Shown here one piece after another: positions 35,843-49,300 of a stretch of 64,000 nucleotides of DNA. A program made the position numbers and the translations under genes. The notes below the pieces were generated by a model. The model ran no database searches. It was not told where the DNA came from and saw only the letters and a program-made list of their open reading frames with translations. Source of the DNA: Scatophagus argus (lineage: Eukaryota; Chordata; Actinopteri; Scatophagidae); the NCBI RefSeq assembly GCF_020382885.2, contig NC_058499.1, positions 6,123,872-6,187,871 of the forward strand. The letters run 5' to 3'. Numbering within the stretch: position 1 is the first letter of the stretch; each line of letters opens with the position of its first letter.

Positions 35843-38800
35843 ATGGGTCCGTGTGTAGTGCTGCTGTGCTCCCTCTTCGGAGTTCTCTTTGCCCAAGGTA
35901 AGTTACACTTCAGTGAGAAACTGGGGGGCTGTAGTAGATCACCACTACGTGACGACTTTTAATTAGGGTAGGCCGGTGGGTGGCACTGGTTTATGGTACT
36001 GATATGTGTGTGAATAATATGTAGCGAGATCACTTTCGACACGCATATTTGCAGATACTTACAGTTAGAATCAAACTGGTAATAGACAAAGAGTGAGATC
36101 CGGGGAGGCGATTCATTTGCCATTGGACTAGTTGGGGCATGTGATGAAAGCACAGTTTACAGAACTGGCTGCTTCAAAGTGTTGCAGGTCTGTCTTGAAA
36201 TGTAGCTGGAGTTAAAATTTCCCACTTTCCCTATACCCCTGTAATAAATCTTACAATGCAGGTAATGATATGAAGTATATGAAGCAATTTCTGGTAGCTC
36301 TAAACTCTCAGGTACTTGAAATCGTCAAATCAAAAAGTGAACTGTGCGTCTAACTCTTTCTTTCATTCATTACATTTCGTTTATAACTTCAGCTGGACTC
36401 ACACAGATGTCCCATGACATGAGAAATGTTAAAATGCAGTTTCACCAAAGTTGTGAGTAAGGGTTCTCACTGCTCTGGTTTCTTACTTTCTGCCCTGCAT
36501 GTCAAAGGCCAAGTGCCTTGGTATGTTGTGGTGCAAAGTCAGAACGACCAGTGTCTCACCAGGACAGAACGACCTAGACAGAGGGGTGTGATTTATAGTT
36601 GAGAGCCCACAGCTGGGTCATCCAGGCGTGGGATGAGCCATATCAAAATGTTCATGGTCCCCTGGTCACACATGGGGCAATTTTCACAGTCAGCAGGGCC
36701 ACTTTGCTCTGTAAGGAGCTGTGTCACAGGTCAGGTTGGAGTAAAATTCACCCGTCAGCTCAACCAGTTATTTGACAAAAGCACACAGAAGTACCCCTAT
36801 GTGTTATGTAAGAACCTGTTTGAAGTGTGAATATGGCATTAATGTTTTAATGTTTAACATAGACAGAGATACATACAGTGAAAAACATCTGGCTCTTGTG
36901 CAGTAAGCCTTTTATGTCAGTAAGACTTACAGAATATTCAAAATAAAAGCCTTGAGTGCAGCCTGTGAAAGAGATGCACACACACTGCTGCTGCGATGTC
37001 TGTGCCTGGGCGGAGCTCCACCAGTGGGCTCATTAAGACTTGTTTACATGAGGCGTCTAGACGCAGGCAAGCCATGTGCTGCTCTGCCAAGACAGAATGG
37101 CCCTCATAACCAGCACCACCATCCAAGATGGAAATCAGTCCTCCCCAGACAGACAATGCATCACGGAGACAGAGGACCGCAGGAGACTGCATCCAGAAGC
37201 GTAGCTGTGCCTGGTTTGCCTCTTTTGATAAAAAAGCACCACACAGTTAAGTTAAAGGCCCTTCTGGTCTTTCAATTTGGATCTGCAGAGCAGCAGACAG
37301 TGGTGGCAGCTGGAATGACTCTCTGATGCATATTGGATTGGAGTTGGTTATCAGCAGAGAGCTACTGTGGGGAGAAATCTATAGAACAGACTGACTGTTC
37401 ATGTCATCTAAAATATAAATAAAGCGTCTTTGGAGAGAAAGGTTTTAAGATTTTTATTGTACAGTTAGAGTGGAATCTGGAAAGGTGCTCCTGGATGCCT
37501 TTTCAGTTTCACTGCAAATAGGGTGTTTTGGCAAGAGGTTGTCAGTTACTGGTAATGATCAAAAACAAGAAAACTTGGAAGACTATATCTGATTGTTGCT
37601 CATTAACACCTTTATATGAGGCATTAATGGAACTTTTATGTCCATACTGTAACATTTTAGTCAGTAAAATATTTTGTTGTAGTCTCGCTGGAACATCTGG
37701 GTCTTACTGTGCAGACAGATAGAGGTCTTTGACATTCAGAGACAGAGAGGGAGACTTTAGGGCCTGCTTGGTAGGCCCATGTGAAAAGCGTTTAAAATGC
37801 CATCTCATTTCATCCAGCTGCTACAAGGTTTATTGGCCAGAGGATTGTGGCATGTGCCAGACTTCCAGAAGTCAGTAGTGAGTCAGCTAATGTGGCTGCC
37901 TAGTAATAAATCCTCTGTCCATATTCAGCCCTTTCTGCCAGGTTAATCATCCTTCATGTAGTAGCAGTGGTTATAATTTTTTTAATTCTATGCTTTGTTT
38001 TCCTGTATCCTACACTGGAGAAATGACTCGCTTTCCTCAGGAAAACCACATAGCCTGTGTCAGTTTAAATAAAATGTTGGTCTCTGTTATATTTTGTCAT
38101 ACTCAGTTCTGGGCTGTGCTGGGTTTATACAGCAAAGGCCTGCAAACTCATCACAGAAATCAAGAGTTTAATTGGGACGCTTACACGCGTTGTTACAAAG
38201 TTCATCAATGCAGAGGGCTGTCTGTGATGATGATTATTCCTGCTTGTGCTTCAGCTTTGATTTAGTGGTTATAATAAAATTCCTCCTGCTCCTCTGGGAG
38301 AAAGCAGCAAATCTATAAAACCGAGGACTACTATTCCAGATACTTGTCCTCCGTACCTAATCTAACTTATTATCTGAAGTTGCTGATTCTTACCAGACGT
38401 CTCACGGCGAGACGCTGTGTCTCAAACAGATGGATTTGTTCAGCGCATTTCACAATCACTCTCGCCTGTGATTCAGAGCATACAGTCACTAACCAGCAAC
38501 AACTCGTATTGTATTACAGTGGATCAACACAATTTATTTCAGAGCGAGTTTGTTTGCTCTTTTCCTTTCTCTTGGGGGACTCATTGTTAATAACAATTTA
38601 GTACACTTATCCTGGTTTGAGCCTAAAGCAAAAAAAAAAACAAAAAAAACAAAACACCAAAAAGACAAAAACAAATAAATAAATAAAATAAAAAGAAGAA
38701 GTCAGAGAAAAGCGAATCTGCCAGAGCTATTTCACATTTGGCAGATCACACAAACCACAGGGGAATGAATGCACTTGATGTGATTGCGACGGCTGATTGT

Positions 38801-41635
38801 TTACAGAGTTGAGGCATTCCACACTCTCTAATCCACGTGAATAAACAGCCAGATCACCACAGACTTGGTTATTGTCCAGTCAAAAAGCCTCTCTTGCGTC
38901 TGCAACAACATATCCATCATTCTTTGTCTTTGGCACAGAAAAGGGCCAACTGGCAGTTTAATTTGCCAGACAGATTTTGAATTTTATTTGTGCTTTTTTT
39001 TTTTTTTTTTTTTTTTTTTCAGTAACTTGTCTGGGGGAACAATAGCAATATCCTTTTTGGTTTGGGTTAGATATCCAATTTTGATCATCATTACCCACTT
39101 AATCAGCAAAAACCATGCATCAATCAGCTTGTTTCACTGTTTCCAAAAGAAGATGTGTGTCAGAGGAATAATAAGTATAGTCAAAAGTGTTACTGTGCAA
39201 TTTAATATATTTTGCTCATAATGAACAGCTTGAAGGTACCAGTCTCGATATGAGTGTGTTAATCCCCTTGTGTGCACGCAGGCAGGTTTGTTAAGTGCAG
39301 ACCTGGGGTCGACTACATCACCTACAGTAGTTATGTAGGTGTGGGTCCCCTCACTGTAGCCTGTGATAGCGCACAGGTTTAGCACCTTTTCACCTGTTCC
39401 CTTGTGTATTTTTTCACTTAATGCCCGTCGGAGCAGGACCGATCTCGATGGAGGACTGCTGTAAAGATGGCCAGAAGCGTGGAAATGATAATGAAGACTG
39501 TGCTTCCCTCCCTCTCATCTCTGAGTCGACCACATGCAGGTAAGCAGGCGTTATGTACCACTTTGCTCTCACTGAACGCCAGTCTATACCCCATAAAGCT
39601 TCAGAAGGCTAGTTGGAAGGCTTGCCTGGAGCTTTTTCAGATTTACGAGTCATTGACTGCTATACCCTTTGTCACAATCTTACGTTTTCGGTCTGCACCA
39701 CAGAAGCTCCTGCAGTATTGGCCCAAAGGGATTCTGTGCCTTGTATGGGGGAAATGTCTGCAGGACCTTAATATGAGATTGCCTTACCTTACTCCCATAA
39801 ATCTCCAGGCACATTATTCACTTCACGTGAGAGCAGGAAACACTAATAGTGATGGGATAATCACAGGTCTGCTGGTAACCCTAGAAGGTGTGCTGCCACA
39901 GGTTCAGTGCCCATAAGCCAGCAAGATCTGCTGCTGTGAACACTGATGGCAAACACATTTACCGTAGCCACCCTAAGTGATCTCAAATTTGTCTAAATTA
40001 TAGTGTGGGGGGAGAGAGGAAAAGGGCAGAGGTTTGTGGGGGAGCAGGGTGGAAAAGGGTGAGGGGAGGGGATCAGAAGAGGGGTTGTTTAAAAACCCAG
40101 GAAATACCTCAGAGGTGAAACGCGACATAGAGGGACGATGGAGAGAGGCAATAACAGGAAATCTGAACAATTACTTCACACACCAGAGGGGAAAAAAATA
40201 GGAGAGAAAAGAGTGGAGAGAAGAGAAAAGAAAAACAGGAGAGCAACTGTGCCCTTAAAAGGTTCTGCAGAGGAGGTGTGCGCCTTGACGTGAATTTGGG
40301 ATCTTCAGTAGTTTATGTGGAAAGAGATTTCTGGTAAGAGTTGATAAAGAGGCTTGTTGGAAATGAGAGCGGAGAGGTGAGGGGGTGGCGTTTTATGTTT
40401 TCTGTCTTGTAAATCTGCAGTGAGACACAGAAGACTGAGACCAGACAGAAACAGTCATCCACTCTTAACTGATTGGACTCGCCCAACAGACAGACAAATA
40501 CTAGACAATTCAAGGAAATCTGATCAAACGGAAACATTAAGTAAATGAAGTTTTAATAATAATATTCGTCACATGTGAGGGGATGATATAAATATTGCTT
40601 TTGGCTGTTAAACAGCCATCACAGTAATATGCGGTGTTTCGCTGATTCCTATAGAGATATATGTTTTATAATCCTCATGTGCAGGGAGCTCGAAGGTCAA
40701 GGTCAGTTGCAATACTTCCTGTATGAACGTGTTACTTACCTTGTGGTTGTAGCGATGTATCAAAGCACATCTGTAACATGTCATCACTGATTTTTAAGCA
40801 AGAACTGGGATGATTCCTCTCTAGTGATGTAACTGACACCAAGGAAACTGTATACACTGACAACACTTAGTCACCCAATTAGTGGCTCACAGGACACAGC
40901 ATGCTTATCTTAAGGGAGTGGTTTGTTTTAGACATATTATTGTAGCCATGAATAAGGAAATGTGGAGGAGGATAAATGTTCATCTTGGGACTGAAATGTT
41001 GATTTAATTCAGGCTTTAAAAAAAACAGAATGATGGTCTCTGGGGGTGCAGCTCAACCCAGTTCAAGTCCAATGATGTCACTGTTGCAAAACACAATAAA
41101 CCTTCCATGCCCTGATCTGAATTCACAGAGGACTTACTCAACCCACTCATCCGCCACACATTTCTAGTGTGACAACTCTGAGATCCCCAATAGGCTTGCC
41201 TCAGGCTGATTTTAATGGGCTACACTTTAAGGCAGGGTTGCATTGTACCAAGGAGATTATTGACAGAGTTGAGTATGAATGTACTGCCTGTGCTCTGTGT
41301 GTTTTTCCCCTGTTGACAGGATAGTACAGGAGCAGTGCTGTGTAACAGTGCTTGAAGACAACATGTGTACCACCGGTATCAACACGGCCAAAGACCAAGG
41401 AGCCTGCGACTCTTTGTTCACCAACACATGCGAGACCAAGACTACAAAGGTGTGTTTGCATGTGTGTATGTGCGCATATGTTTGTGTGTGCGTGCTTTAC
41501 CAACTCCTACTTGAAAATACTGTCAACAGAGACAAAAAGACAGAGTGAAATCACTGCGTGGGCCAGAAAATCAGTCAGAGTACATTACATCACTCTGCTG
41601 GACAGCCAGTTTGGAGGCAAATGATTGATGAGAGT

Positions 41636-41672
<37 letters not shown>

Positions 41673-42681
41673 ATGCACTGTGAGCAGGATGAGGCATGTC
41701 ACTCCAGGGAGGAATGGAGCTTGTTGCTGTCAGATACATTATAAATTCAGTTACTCTATGAACCACTTTTCAGCTGTTTTTTTCTTTTAAACCTCAACCC
41801 AACCCTCAGTGTGTCCCTTTATTTTCACAATATTCTGAACATGAACACATCACAAAGAAAAATGCTTGTCAGTATGTAGAATATGCAAGTTGGTGGATTC
41901 TTGAAAAATAAAGAGGTGCTTCTTGTCTATACCTGATCGGCTGTGAAGCGCAGAAGGTGGCTCGTACTTAAATGTTCCCAGGTAACATGAATAAGAAAAG
42001 ATATGGGTGAGTAGGCCATGCTTTCAAACAACAGGCTGTAAACAAGATAAGACATGTTAATTAGTGATGTTAAGAGATGCTAGTATGCAGACTGTGCTAC
42101 CTTTGGACCCAGACAAGCTAGCTGTTTCACCTCTGTATCTAATTTTGATGTCAAGCGAAGCTCGCTGAGCGCTGGCTCAGTCTTGACAGGCCTACTTAAG
42201 CACTTAAAGCACATCAGCCGTTGTAATGCAGGATTTGATTTAAAATGTTGTGTCCACATGGGGGCAGCAGAAACAAGTTGTAGACTCAACACTGATATCA
42301 CCTTCTAAGTGGATAATTCTTAATAGGTTCATCACTATGAGTGGCCTGATTTAGTGACAAAGACCCATTTTATAGCTGCCCCTTTCTCACTTTAAATTAG
42401 TTTTATAGATTTCAACCACTTTTTGAGATTTGAGATGTACAGCAAAATGTAACCCGTGCAATTCTGCACTACAAACTGCACTTTAGGGAGATTCAGACCA
42501 TCACTTACAGTATTCAGATGTGATAACTTTGTGCTTGGGAGCTTCTACTGTTCAAGTTTGGTTTCCTGGAAGCCTAAAGGTTCTCTGGAACAGCATCAGC
42601 TGTCACAGGTTTTAAACAGATCATCACTTGTCATCGCTAATAGATAAGAGAGCTTTGAGATAGATTTGTGCTATCACAAAG

Positions 42682-42715
<34 letters not shown>

Positions 42716-42906
42716 CATATGGATATGTTTCATATATATATCACATATATATACCCTCATTGCCCAAACACACCCATCCCCCACACTTTCATCTCCCTGA
42801 CTGACATTACCAGGCTGCCATAATGATTGATTGAGCATGCTTCAGCCAGAGGGGATGATGTCGTCTCATCACTGTCTCATCTGGTTTGCTGACTTGCTGC
42901 TTTTCT

Positions 42907-42943
<37 letters not shown>

Positions 42944-43365
42944 TCAAGGCCTTGTCAGTTGGCTTTTCTTCTCAGTCTTCAGCCTCCTTCTGTGCCTGTC
43001 TGGTTGATTGAGAGCTTGATTTTTTTGTCTGAAATGCACACTCTGTTTGTCAGTGTAAAATTCTGTCTTATTCACCTGCTGTATTTTACCAAGCAACATT
43101 ATCATTCTGCAATCTTCTTTTCCGTGGATGGAGTTTTGTTTTCACTTCCCCTGGTCCATTAGAGAGCTGATAACAATTCTCTCTCTAACTGTCTGTGTTT
43201 TGTAGATGTGCTGTGACTGCTGTCTTCTGGGGAAAGCAGCCCAGGAGAAGGGCCTATCTTGTGATGCAAACCTGTCTATGGGCTACCAGTGCGTCCTGGT
43301 GCACCGAGCCTGCTGCGCTGATGGAGCACCAGACAACCAGACTTCATCCACAGGACAAACTGAAT
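35843..43365 (+). CDS. fbln1: fbln1 exons 1-4: signal peptide and anaphylatoxin-like modules
   Basis: Exon 1 (35843-35897) is a hydrophobic signal sequence, [18 protein letters not shown]. Exons 39437-39539, 41320-41449 and 43206-43365 each carry a CC pair plus further cysteines ([43 protein letters not shown]), the pattern of fibulin domain I. NQT after the last CC is a glycosylation sequon. Introns 1 and 2 (3.5 and 1.8 kb) and the 1.8 kb intron before exon 4 hold only repeats and chance frames. Confidence 0.92.
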
Positions 43366-46300
43366 GTGGGTGAAAAACAAAAAAACATGAAGTGGGCGAA
43401 ATATTTAATTTTTATGTCACGTTTATATGTATCATAGCAGGCAATTAGCTTGACAGTAAATGTAGAAAAACAGAAAACAGTATGGGGAATCCTGTGTCCA
43501 ATAACATTAAATTTCTCAAAATACTGGAAAATGAGAAGGAAAAGTAATTCAATGTGAAAGTCAAAGTCCTTTTAAATATGAGCCCACACTGCCCCCTGCT
43601 GGAAGTATGTGCTCGTTTAGCTTTCAACAGTGATTACACATAAGGCTGAAATTCATCTTTTGACTCACTCACAAGCACAAGCAGGTCAGGTTCTGCTAAT
43701 GGGCACCAGCTGACAGGGATTTCGTGTCTTGCCCATGGACTCTCCAGCAAAATAACCAAAAATCTCCAATTTCCAACTTGTCATTAATGAGGATTTGTTG
43801 GTCCTACAGTAAACTGAGTGTGGGGTTCTTATTGATGGTTGGACAAAACAAGACATTTAATGTTTGTTACCTCGGCCCTTCGGAAAGTGTAATTTCTCTC
43901 TGCAGAGAGAATTTATCTATTTCTCTTAATTAATACTATTAATCTTTTTAAAGAAAGTGCAGCCCTGGAGAGAAATAGTAACATTTTGGTCGTAGGGCTG
44001 CTTCTTAAAAAAGATGTTAAGATGTAAATGACGTATGAGCATGTTTCTCCCTCTCACAGTACCGAACAAGGACGAAACCAACGAAAATGGTGATAATTCC
44101 GTACTAAGTGATCAGTGCAAAGGTATACTATAACACGACAATAAACAAGCTTTTTTATACATGCTGATTTAATCTAGCAATAGCGGTGATGAGCGTGTTC
44201 GTTTTTCATTTTTAGGGACATGTGCTCATCGCTGTGTGGGCAATGACACGTGTGCTTGTTTCAAAGGCTACAAACTCAAACCAGATGGAAAGAGCTGTGA
44301 GGGTAAGAAGTATCCTTCCCCGTCTTTAGACTTGAATTGTAATAGTTTTATTTGGCAAGTTTTCAGTTTGTGTGACAAAGAAATTAGAGCACAGAGAAGG
44401 CTTATGCTTGTGAAAGCACAAGTCGTAATCAGGAAGATCGGCACAATAAGAGATGAATCTCTGCTTTTTGTGCTCTCTCAGACATCAACGAGTGTTTGCT
44501 GGGATCCAGCAACTGTCGGGGAGGAGAGCGCTGTATCAACACGGAGGGCTCATTCCGTTGCCAGAGAGAGGTCAGCTGTGGGACTGGCTATGAACTCACC
44601 GACAACAACAATTGCAAAGGTCAGTCAAAGTGCCCTCAGTTGCCTCTATTACCGCGTATCTGAGTCGTGTTTGTTTATTCACTTGTTTGTTTATTCCTGT
44701 GATTCCTTTATCCAGATATTGATGAGTGTGAGACCGGTATCCATAACTGTGGCCCAGAGTTTGAGTGTCAAAACACCCAGGGGTCATTCCGTTGTCTCCC
44801 CAAGGTCAAATGTGGGGCCGGCTTTATCCAGGATGCCCTCGGAAACTGCATTGGTAAGCACTAGACGACGAGCCTATAGTCCTTAACAACAACATGTGTA
44901 TTTTGGGTGACTTTTCTGTTGCTTGGCTATTTTTGCATGATGATACACCCATTGGGGCATAGCACACTATGTGGTCAAACCTTAATAGTCATTTGTGGTC
45001 ATGAGAGGGCGACTCCTTATGATTTTGTTCACCCCCTGACCTTTTGTCTGAATGAAAATTCGAGGTACAGATGAACAGCAGATGCTCATCAGTATAAGAA
45101 ATATTAATCTTTCATTACCTTTTCATCATTTCTCCCAAATTTTTGCTCATACACAAGAATAAATGCAATAATGCAATCTAGTTGGCAGGGTGTCCTGAAA
45201 TGTATTCACAGAGCAAAATAATCCTGCCTAAAAGAATGAGCTTTTTCCATTTTAGGCACTTTGTGAACTTTCCTGCGCTGAACTCAGGCCAAAATATCAT
45301 CTGTGCTCGTTCATTTTCTCCTAATCTACTCGATAGCTTGACATGAAATTTGAATGCGCACATTGAGGCTTCAGTCAGTGGAACCAGAGCAAGATTTTCA
45401 TAATTTAACAATGTCTGTGTGTCTGTCTTTTTAGATATTAACGAATGCATCAGCCAGACGGGCCCATGTCAGAGAGGGCAGGTTTGCATCAACACAGTTG
45501 GCTCCTACATTTGCCAGAGGAACTCTGCTAACTGTGGTCGAGGATACCACCTCAACCCGGAGGGCACAGGCTGCGTTGGTACGGCTGAAAAACTCACCAT
45601 TCCTCAATAAGAGCCATATTACTCACCTACCTGAGGTGCATATCATGGTGTTCTCTGATGACTGCATCCCCCTCTGCAGATATCGATGAGTGTAAGGGCC
45701 CTGAAAATGTCTGTGGAGGTCATGGTTGTATCAACTTTCTGGGCTCCTACCGCTGTGAGTGTGAAGGTGGCTACATCTTCAACAGCATCAGTCGGGTTTG
45801 CGAGGGTAAGAAATTGTATCCTCCTCTCAATGTACATTCGTCTAAATGTGTGGAGAATTTTGCCCTAGTTTTTTATTCTAACGCGTTTCGACTTTGTGTT
45901 TTAGATATTAATGAATGCAGGCACTACCCTGGCCGCCTGTGTGCACATAAGTGTGAGAACACTTTGGGGTCCTACAAGTGTAGTTGCACCACCGGCTTCA
46001 AGCTAGCCGGTGATGGCAGGAATTGTGACGGTAAGATAAAGATCTAATTCAAGAGAAAGACCTTTTTTTCCTTAACCAGAAACACAACTGTGACTCAAGG
46101 AAAAGCGTCACTCTGAAGTAGCAGGTGAGCTGTTGCTGTTGTTGCTTCATCTACATTTCTAAAATCAGCTAAATATTCAGCCATGACTTTGGAAATTTAT
46201 GCTTGCTGGCAGTTTCCCGAGGTAAACTCCCAACTCCTCTCTCCAACTCTGACTCATGTTTTCACTGTTGTCTTTCTGCAACAAATGACCTATCGCGAGA

Positions 46301-49300
46301 TTACAGCCCTAGGCTTGTCCTTGATTGAAATTTGTGGTTCTGGTTAAACAAAAAGGATTTTACTCAGAAAAAAGACTGTCTCTGTAGGGATACTTTCCAC
46401 AATTCTGTAACAGTCTCAGCCTGTGAGTAGCAAAAAACCACTTTTAGTGGAGGTAACTTTCCAAAACCTCTGGTAAGTATGAATCACTTACACACCAAAA
46501 TATGTAAATATAGGCCCCAGGTTTAAAAATACTGGAATTCCCCCTTTAACCCACAGGACAGAGTTCATAATCGTCTGTAATCATCTTGTCTCCTTTTAGA
46601 TGTGAATGAGTGTGAGAGCAACCCATGCAGTCAAGAGTGTGCCAACGTGTACGGCTCCTACCAGTGTTACTGTCGCCGTGGCTACCAGCTCAGCGATATA
46701 GATGGCGTGACCTGTGAAGGTAAAATGGAACCATTTTAACAGGTACTTAGAGGAGAACATGAATGTTTCGAATGTTCCAAGAATATATTCAAAAACCAAT
46801 TTGTCCTGCGTTCAGTAAGTTCCAGCTGCTGTGGTGCCTTTAAACTCCAGTCTACTTCGTACTAGTTAGAGAAAGAAAAATATCAAGGCCGCATTTTACT
46901 GCACTGAGTGTTTGAAATGCCATTGCTGTTTTTATTCATTTGTTCCCATGTTTTGATCAACCATAACAGCCCAGCTTTATTTATCAGAACGTTGTGTAAT
47001 GGGAAATATTGATTCTGAGATTGTCATTGTTTAACCTCCATTGTGTTGAATGTACAGTGACCATAAAGCATCCATTTATCCGCTGGAAGCAAAGCCAGCA
47101 TTAGCCAGTCTGCCAGGCAGGACAACACAACATATTAATCAATAAAGTGAAATATGCCAAAGTGCAGGTCCTGGCTGCGTCGATTGTTTTTCCAAGGTTG
47201 GTGTGTGTGAAGGGACACACACTGCAGACACCCGGCCTGCCCACTGTGCCTAGCCCAGAGACACTCCAGCAGTGAAAAGTGACTTTGATGGGAGCAGCAG
47301 CAGCAGCAGGCATTGCAGGAGGGTCTATGACAGGCGGCACAAAAGTGTTTTTACTGAGGAAACTACAGCTCACAGTTATCTGTGTGAGCGCCACTGCTGT
47401 TCATCTAACAGAACAACTGCAAGAAAAAAACACAAACACAACCAGATCTACATGTAATACAACTTCTGTGCTCGACTCAAACTGTTAACTCATGTAATGC
47501 TTTTGCGTTGACAGTTTAGTACTTCAGATTTAATGTTTTTCATTACGCAGCACTCAAACAAGACTGATCTGTTATGCTGGCTCTGTATGTATAGTACACT
47601 TATCTTGTGCACACAAATTAAACAAAACTTGGCAATGAATTTTATTTTGTGCACTTTGAGTGCTCAGTGTCGTTAAATGTGGCCTCAGTATACCTCTTTT
47701 GCTACTGAGTAATCATCCTCTAAGCATACATTGTAACAAACTGTATATGAAACCGAAGCAAATGTTATCAGTCAGTCAGTAAGCAGTTGAAATGTACTTT
47801 TCATAAATAAACCCTCTGATTTGACTTCTTTTACCTGTGTCTGTGACATTTTTAGATATGGATGAGTGTGCGCTACCCACTGGAGGTCATATTTGCGCCT
47901 ATCGCTGTCACAACACACCTGGCAGCTTCCACTGTTCCTGCCCCGTCAATACCTACACTGTGGCGCCAAATGGACGCAGCTGCCAGGGTAAGCTGTCCTT
48001 ACTGTAATGTTACATATGATGGCTGCAGGCTTATTATTTTAACAAATTGCATTTTACCACCGTCTCTCTCTAGATATTGATGAATGCGTGACGGGAACAC
48101 ACACGTGCTTGGAGAATCAGAGCTGCTTTAATATTCAGGGAGGATTCAGATGCCTGTCCTTCGACTGTCCAAACAACTACCGACGCGTTGGGCAGGCGTG
48201 AGTATCTAGATGATAGAATCAGAATCAGAATCAGAAAAGACTTTATTGCCATGTAAGTGAAGAGGTTTCACATTACTAGGAATTTGTCTTGGTGATTGGT
48301 GCATACATAGAACATAACAGTAACATATAATTGAAGAATAAAATAAAATAAAAAATAAAAAAATAAAAAATTATAAAAATAAAATAGAATAAGGTAACAC
48401 AAAATAAAATAAGTGAAATAAATACTTTACTGGAGGTAGTTCAAAGTGAGGTAGTGCAGGGTGGAGTATAGTGCAAGTGGGTGAGGTAGACAGTGCAAAT
48501 GAACTGCAGGTGGACAGTGAATGAGCAAAATTAATTGCTAAGATGCAGGGCAGCATGTTAGTCAGTTGTGTTCAACAGTCTAACAGCACAGGGGAAGAAA
48601 CTGAACTTGTGGCGTGAGGTTTTGGTCCGAATGGACCGTAACCTCCTGCCTGAAGGGAGTTTCACAAAGAGTCCATGTCCAAGGTGAGAAGGGTCAGCTG
48701 TGATCCGACCTGCACGCCTCAGAGTCCTGGAGGTGTACAGGTCTTGGAGAGATGGAAGGCTGCAGCCGATAGACAGACGATGATAATGCAAATATCACCT
48801 AGAAAACTTCACACAAATGCAAAGTCATAGAGCAGGGTCCGTGTTCCCCACAGTCAAGTCTGAATGGTCTCTGAGCTCTGATGACAACAATAAACCATGC
48901 CGGGCCTTTTAAACTGACTCTTATTCATATGTATGGATCCAGGCTCTGCATGTCCAGTATGCTCAATGCTGGAATGACTTCTGAAAAGATTCGGCTGTAG
49001 CATGTTCTGTTGTTTTAGAATGATGAAATGCACATGAATATTTATTCGTTGGTTCAGTTACAGTAGAGGCTATGTATGACCACCCTGTTATGGAGGCACC
49101 AGTGACAGGACTTCTTGCATGATTCTGCAGAGGGCACTGTGACTGGCCTGTGAAGTGTAAAAATGCTGCAGACTGATGTTCTTTCCACTGCATGCCATGC
49201 ACGGCAAATGACATTTACACCCGGTCTCTCTTTTCTTTCTGCTTGTTCTGTCTTATCCTGTCCTGCCCCCCCTCCCCTTTCTCTCTTTGCAGTCGATGCG

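Noticed and set aside
39467..39916. 149-codon frame overlapping fbln1 exon 2
   Set aside because: It reads exon 2 in the wrong frame and continues into the intron.
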